From CAYHBS01 sp964360995 (lineage in GTDB: Bacteria; Patescibacteriota; Minisyncoccia; Ryanbacterales; HO2-45-13): a DNA stretch of 64,000 nt. The position numbers were made by a program, and so were the translations under genes. The stretch is from contig CAYHYZ010000001.1 of assembly GCA_964360995.1 (NCBI GenBank), forward strand, positions 1 to 64,000, read 5' to 3'. Positions 60,110-64,000 of the stretch are shown here, piece by piece (within the stretch, counting starts at the first letter, position 1; each line of letters starts with the position of its first letter). Below the pieces are notes generated by a model. That model had not been told where the DNA came from. It was given only the letters and a program-made list of their open reading frames with translations, and did no database searches.

Positions 60110-60274
60110 ATGAGCAGCTCACCTGCAGGCCCCTGTCGGATGGAGTGCGGTGGGCGCGGAGATTCCGTACACCCAGCAATGTTTCCCGCGACTACGCTGG
60201 ACTTCATGGTCAACACGAATAACTCGCGGGTGGTGCAGTTTTCTTTCGACGCGTGTGCGGGGGCGTTTTTTTGA
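60110..60274 (+). CDS. Possible 54-residue small protein (or small RNA)
   Basis: ATG to TGA in frame with C-rich N terminus ('SSPAGPCRMECGGRGDSVHP') and 'LDFMVNTNNSRVVQFSFDAC' later. A TACAAT box overlaps the ATG, so if that promoter is used the first ATG would be lost and the transcript (ending in a GC-rich stem plus T-run near 60264-60272) may be a small RNA. No homology recognised. Confidence 0.25.
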   Translation: MSSSPAGPCRMECGGRGDSVHPAMFPATTLDFMVNTNNSRVVQFSFDACAGAFF

Positions 60275-60284
60275 ATTCCACACT

Positions 60285-62102
60285 ATGCAAACATATGCAA
60301 TGAAAAAGAAAGAGGCAATTCTTGCAAACATCTCTGTTCGGCAGGTGCTGCGTTCCTATTGGCAGGTGATAGGAAAATATCGGCTCCTCATGGGCACGAT
60401 GATTTTTCTCAGTATTTCGGGAAATGTGCTGGGACTTGTCACTCCGCTGTATTACAAAAAGTTTTTTGATGTGGTGACTACCGCATCCGATCCGTCACTC
60501 GCGATTGGAACATTACTGCATATTATTACGGTGATATTGGGACTCGCATTTGCCGGATGGACGGCATTTCGCACAATGAATTTCATCAATAACTATTACC
60601 AAGCGTATGTGATGGCCGAACTCAAACAGCAGGCGCTGGAGTACATGACGGATCACTCGTATCGATTTTTCTCGAACAACTTTACGGGATCGCTGACACA
60701 GCGTATCAGTCGCTATAGTAGGTCGTTTGAGCGCCTTGGGGATCAATTAATCTTCAATATGATTCCACTTGCGACGAAGATTATCGGTGTCATCGTGGTC
60801 CTCCTGTTTGTATCTCCCCCAATTGCTGGGATTCTGCTTGGGCTTATTGTATTTTTTGTGTCATTTAACTATTTTTTTTCTCAGTGGAAACTCAAATACA
60901 ATATTGAGCGCGCAGCAATGGACTCTCACGCGACCGGTGTGCTTTCCGATATGATTACCAACCATACGACGATTCAGCTATTTACGGGAGCGGAGACGGA
61001 AAAACAACGCTACCGCGACGTGACGTACGAACAGGGGAGGATTACCAAATTTACGTGGGATCTTGATTCGCTCACCGACGGATTACAGTCCGGCATTATG
61101 GTATTTGCGGAATTCTTGTTGTTTTACTACGCGCTGAAATATTGGGAAGCAGGAGCACTGACGGTAGGAACGTTTGTGCTCATTCAAATATATTTTCTCA
61201 ATGTCTGGGGACAGCTTTGGGGATTTAGCAGAATCATCCGTGATATTTATGAAAGTATGGCGGACGCAAAAGAGATGGTAGAAATTCTTGTCACGCCACA
61301 TGAAGTTCGTGATCTTTCGAATGCGGGCACTCTGGTAGTTTCGAAGGGGGATATTCAATTTACGGACGTGGACTTTGCGTTTAATCAGACGCGTATGGTG
61401 CTGGAAACGTTCAATCTCCACATTCGCGCTGGAGAGAAGGTGGCGCTCGTTGGGCCATCGGGTGCTGGGAAATCAACAATTGTGCGCTTATTACTGCGCA
61501 TGTATGACGTGAGTGCAGGAAAAATACTCATTGATGGACAAAATATTCATCAGGTGACACAACAGAGCTTGCGAGAGCAGATCAGCTTGGTTCCACAAGA
61601 TCCCATTCTTTTTCACCGGACTCTCATGGAAAATATTCGCTATGGACGACGCGACGCAAGCGATCAGGAGGTCATCACAGCGGCAAAGCTCGCACATTGT
61701 CATGAATTTATAGACACACTGCCGCACCAGTATGATACCTTCGTCGGAGAGCGTGGCATCAAGCTTTCTGGAGGAGAACGTCAACGTGTGGCGATTGCAC
61801 GCGCCATTCTTCGCAATGCGCCAATTCTTATTTTAGACGAGGCAACATCCAGCCTCGATTCGCACTCCGAAGCGCTGATTCAAGATGCGCTCGCGATTCT
61901 TATGAAAGGAAAGACCACGATCGCGATTGCGCACCGACTTTCCACTATTAAAGAAATGGATCGCATTATTGTGATTGATGATGGTAAGGTGATTGAGGAT
62001 GGTTCACATGGGGAATTAATAGTAAAGCAGGGGAGCTTGTATCAATCTCTCTGGAACTTGCAGGCCGGTGGCTTTTTGAAAGACGAGGAGAGTGATGAGT
62101 AA
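60285..62102 (+). CDS. ABC exporter (permease-ATPase fusion, MsbA-like)
   Basis: 605 residues from 'MQTYAMKKKEAILAN' (start at 60285 or 60300). The membrane domain of six helices covers ~30-320. The ATPase domain has Walker A 'VALVGPSGAGKSTIVRLLLR', signature 'IKLSGGERQRVAIARAILRN', Walker B 'ILILDEATSSLDS'. It acts as a homodimer or heterodimer exporting lipids, peptides or drugs; substrate unknown. The long upstream extension of the frame overlaps the previous intergenic region and is unlikely. Confidence 0.9.
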   Translation: MQTYAMKKKEAILANISVRQVLRSYWQVIGKYRLLMGTMIFLSISGNVLGLVTPLYYKKFFDVVTTASDPSLAIGTLLHIITVILGLAFAGWTAFRTMNFINNYYQAYVMAELKQQALEYMTDHSYRFFSNNFTGSLTQRISRYSRSFERLGDQLIFNMIPLATKIIGVIVVLLFVSPPIAGILLGLIVFFVSFNYFFSQWKLKYNIERAAMDSHATGVLSDMITNHTTIQLFTGAETEKQRYRDVTYEQGRITKFTWDLDSLTDGLQSGIMVFAEFLLFYYALKYWEAGALTVGTFVLIQIYFLNVWGQLWGFSRIIRDIYESMADAKEMVEILVTPHEVRDLSNAGTLVVSKGDIQFTDVDFAFNQTRMVLETFNLHIRAGEKVALVGPSGAGKSTIVRLLLRMYDVSAGKILIDGQNIHQVTQQSLREQISLVPQDPILFHRTLMENIRYGRRDASDQEVITAAKLAHCHEFIDTLPHQYDTFVGERGIKLSGGERQRVAIARAILRNAPILILDEATSSLDSHSEALIQDALAILMKGKTTIAIAHRLSTIKEMDRIIVIDDGKVIEDGSHGELIVKQGSLYQSLWNLQAGGFLKDEESDE

Positions 62103-62185
62103 TATGTGAATTTACCGCGCTCGACATTTGCGTATTATGTCAATACGTGTCATAGTGTGCTCACTGCACGTACTCGTGAAGAAAT

Positions 62186-63388
62186 ATGGATCCAAAACAC
62201 ACCTCATCTGAAAGTTTTCATGGGCTTGGTATTGCACCGGCCCTTTTGGATATTCTCGCGAAACAAAATTTTATTACTCCCACGCCAATCCAGTCACAAG
62301 CGATTCCTATTGCTACACAAGGGAAAGACGTGATGGGTGTTGCACAAACAGGAACCGGCAAAACGCTTGCGTTTGGTATTCCGATGATTCAGCGACTTGC
62401 GGAAACTGGTGGCATTGGTCTTGTGGTGCTTCCTACCCGCGAACTCGCACTTCAAGTGGATGAGGTGCTTCGTCGTATTGGAGAGAGCTTGAAAATTCGC
62501 ACCGCAGTGCTCATTGGGGGAGCGCCATTTCCTGCGCAGGTGAAGTCTATTCATCGAAAACCCCATATTATTATAGGTACACCGGGACGGATTATTGATC
62601 ACATCAAACAGCGAACACTCAAGTTAGATCTTGCGAAAATTGTGGTGCTTGATGAAGCGGATCGCATGCTGGATATGGGTTTTCTCCCACAAATCAGGGA
62701 TATTTTCAAAGTGCTCCCAACACAACGGCAAACGATGCTTTTTTCGGCGACGATGCCTCGCGATATTGTACATATGGCAACTTCGTATATGAAACTACCA
62801 ATTCGCGTTGAAATTGCTTCGTCTGGAACCACTGCAGAGCGTGTAGTACAAGAATTGTTGATTGTAGACAAATCTGCGAAGCCCTATGTACTCAAAAGCG
62901 TGCTCGAACGATTCCAAAGTTCTACATTAGTATTTACCCGCACAAAATTTGGCGCGAAGCGACTTGCCCATGAACTGCAAGAAATGGGATACACCGCCTC
63001 AGAAATTCACTCTAACCGTTCACTCGCACAGCGTAGGGAAGCGCTTGATGGATTTAAGAAAGGGAAGTACCGCGTACTCGTAGCCACTGATATTGCCGCA
63101 CGCGGAATTGATGTAAAAAATATTGAGCTTGTGGTGAACTATGACCTGCCATCCACGGCGGAAGATTATGTGCATCGTATTGGACGTACCGCACGCGCAG
63201 GAGCAGGGGGGCATGCAATCTCGTTTGCAATGCCAGATGAGCGCAAAGACATTCGCGACATTGAGCGTCTCATTAATATGCAAATTGCACTTTCGGAGCA
63301 TTCTCCACTTGCGGATTTTTCCGCGTATCGCCCCGCAATGCGTACCGGAAAACGCATGCATTTTTCGAGTAGACGATTTCGCAGGTAG
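62186..63388 (+). CDS. DEAD-box RNA helicase
   Basis: 400 residues. Motif Q 'FITPTPIQSQAIPIATQGKD', I 'GVAQTGTGKTLAFGIP', Ia 'LPTRELALQVD', II 'VLDEADRMLDMGFLPQ', III 'LFSATMPRD', V 'VATDIAARGIDVKNIE', VI 'YVHRIGRTARAG'. Only a short basic tail follows, so it is a minimal helicase of the RhlE/CshA type, probably acting in ribosome assembly or RNA turnover. A promoter TTGCGT-N17-CATAGT lies upstream. Confidence 0.94.
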   Translation: MDPKHTSSESFHGLGIAPALLDILAKQNFITPTPIQSQAIPIATQGKDVMGVAQTGTGKTLAFGIPMIQRLAETGGIGLVVLPTRELALQVDEVLRRIGESLKIRTAVLIGGAPFPAQVKSIHRKPHIIIGTPGRIIDHIKQRTLKLDLAKIVVLDEADRMLDMGFLPQIRDIFKVLPTQRQTMLFSATMPRDIVHMATSYMKLPIRVEIASSGTTAERVVQELLIVDKSAKPYVLKSVLERFQSSTLVFTRTKFGAKRLAHELQEMGYTASEIHSNRSLAQRREALDGFKKGKYRVLVATDIAARGIDVKNIELVVNYDLPSTAEDYVHRIGRTARAGAGGHAISFAMPDERKDIRDIERLINMQIALSEHSPLADFSAYRPAMRTGKRMHFSSRRFRR

Positions 63389-63460
63389 TATTCGGGGGTA
63401 TCCTCGCTATACTACACAGAGGCATTGGTTCCTATCCGCTATTGTGGAAGGAGTGTTCGT

Positions 63461-63673
63461 ATGAGTATTAACGCGAAAGACTTTCTCGAAAAACCCCAGC
63501 AGTTTTCTGAAAGAACTACTGCGAAATGCAGATGTGGAGACCCATTGAAAGAGCCAGGCGAACGACCTGACAGATTACATGGCGTTGAGGTGTGTGGCGC
63601 ATGCTACAGCGCAGCCTACGGCAGCGCTTTGGACGAACACCTGATAACAACTGCAAGGATACGAAGAGGGTAA
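63461..63673 (+). CDS. Small zinc-knuckle protein, function unknown
   Basis: 70 residues from an ATG preceded by GGAAGGAG. Cys pairs 'AKCRCGDPL' and 'EVCGACYSAAYG' form a probable zinc knuckle. Soluble, acidic/basic mix. Followed immediately by a strong terminator, so monocistronic. Belongs to the Shine-Dalgarno-bearing accessory set, with 7147-7431 a functional look-alike but not a clear homologue. Confidence 0.6.
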   Translation: MSINAKDFLEKPQQFSERTTAKCRCGDPLKEPGERPDRLHGVEVCGACYSAAYGSALDEHLITTARIRRG

Positions 63674-63675
63674 TA

Positions 63676-63706
63676 AAACCCCCGCCACGGTAGTGGCGGG
63701 GGTTTA
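63676..63706 (+). terminator. Rho-independent terminator
   Basis: AAACCCCCGCCAC pairs perfectly with GTGGCGGGGGTTT around GGTA. Confidence 0.88.
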
Positions 63707-63719
63707 AACGCCCTGCTAT

Positions 63720-63986
63720 CTATAGGATCTTGTCAGAATACTTTCCGATCAACGGCAGATATGCATGTCTCCCACTCAGGTGTGACTGCAACCACAGCGC
63801 TACTTCATAGACAAGGAATACTCGAATAGCCCACATGAATGGGTATACCAGGATACCAAGAAGCGGAAAGGGAAATATCCAATGTGTACTCCAATATCCG
63901 ATCAAGGAAAGAATGCCCTGGAGAGAGAGCGCAGTAATAATAAGCCCAATGAGCTGTTTTTTATGAAAATGATTGATAGTCGTCAT
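63720..63986 (-). CDS. Small membrane protein, function unknown
   Basis: 88 residues. Two or three membrane helices ('LIGLIITALSLQGILSLIG', 'FPLLGILVYPFMWAIRVFLV'). N terminus 'MTTINHFHKKQ' is cytoplasmic by charge. Convergent with the zinc-knuckle gene, sharing its terminator. No family recognised; YggT/DUF-like small membrane proteins are a possible comparison. Confidence 0.6.
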   Translation of the reverse strand: MTTINHFHKKQLIGLIITALSLQGILSLIGYWSTHWIFPFPLLGILVYPFMWAIRVFLVYEVALWLQSHLSGRHAYLPLIGKYSDKIL

Positions 63987-64000
63987 AACTATATAGTGCC

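Overview
The window reads as one scaffold from a member of the candidate phyla radiation (Patescibacteria, Parcubacteria-like). Supporting signs: very small intergenic gaps; ribosomal proteins with lineage-style features (a 139-residue S12 with an extra loop, a four-Cys zinc-ribbon L28); tRNA genes mostly lacking encoded CCA; a giant repetitive surface fibre with an N-terminal helix-turn-helix; and many small membrane proteins. UGA is a stop here: prfB carries the classic CUUUGAC +1 frameshift site, which argues against the UGA-recoding Gracilibacteria/Absconditabacteria. A run of exactly 100 N at 31448-31547 is an assembly gap, so this is probably a metagenome-assembled genome. Class-level placement is inference.

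Layout. 1-5.8 kb: cation and thiol cluster (Na+/Ca2+ exchanger end, His-rich membrane protein, CcdA-like protein, lone ATP-cone, P2-type ATPase). 5.9-12.3 kb: small zinc proteins, a DEDD exonuclease, tRNA-Pro, a LexA/UmuD-like regulator, secreted lipase-like and YadA-head-like proteins, a Gmad2/GerM lipoprotein-like protein. 12.5-14.7 kb: small membrane proteins, three of them behind repeated terminator-promoter modules. 14.7-27 kb: core genes (pepA, rpmB, site-2 protease, rpsL-rpsG-fusA, pth, lepB, hisS, rpsU, yqeY-like, ftsA, ftsZ). 27.6-28.3 kb: an unusually long RNase P RNA. 28.3-36.4 kb: MerR-like regulator divergent from the giant fibre. 36.6-42.5 kb: O-antigen-ligase/TPR protein, murJ, lepA. 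42.5-45.3 kb: ftsB-like gene, tRNA-Gly and a cassette flanked by repeats carrying tRNA 3'-end sequence. 45.3-54.3 kb: surface cluster with paralogous secreted repeat proteins, a DUF916-like protein, a dockerin protein and two membrane-anchored cohesin proteins. 54.4-64 kb: tRNA-Thr, prfB, ftsEX, tRNA-Gln, a membrane-tethered ASCH protein, a metzincin variant, an ABC exporter, a DEAD-box helicase and small proteins.

Regulation. At least 14 genes have a -10 box ending only 6-9 nt before the start codon, often as an extended TGn -10, so their mRNAs should be leaderless or nearly so. A second set, all accessory or hypothetical, has strong Shine-Dalgarno sites. Several short inverted-repeat elements with 4-5 bp flanking direct repeats look like tiny non-autonomous mobile elements.

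The most interesting systems are the compact cohesin-dockerin surface cluster, the leaderless promoter pattern, the tRNA-Gly cassette, the inverted-repeat elements and the enlarged RNase P RNA.
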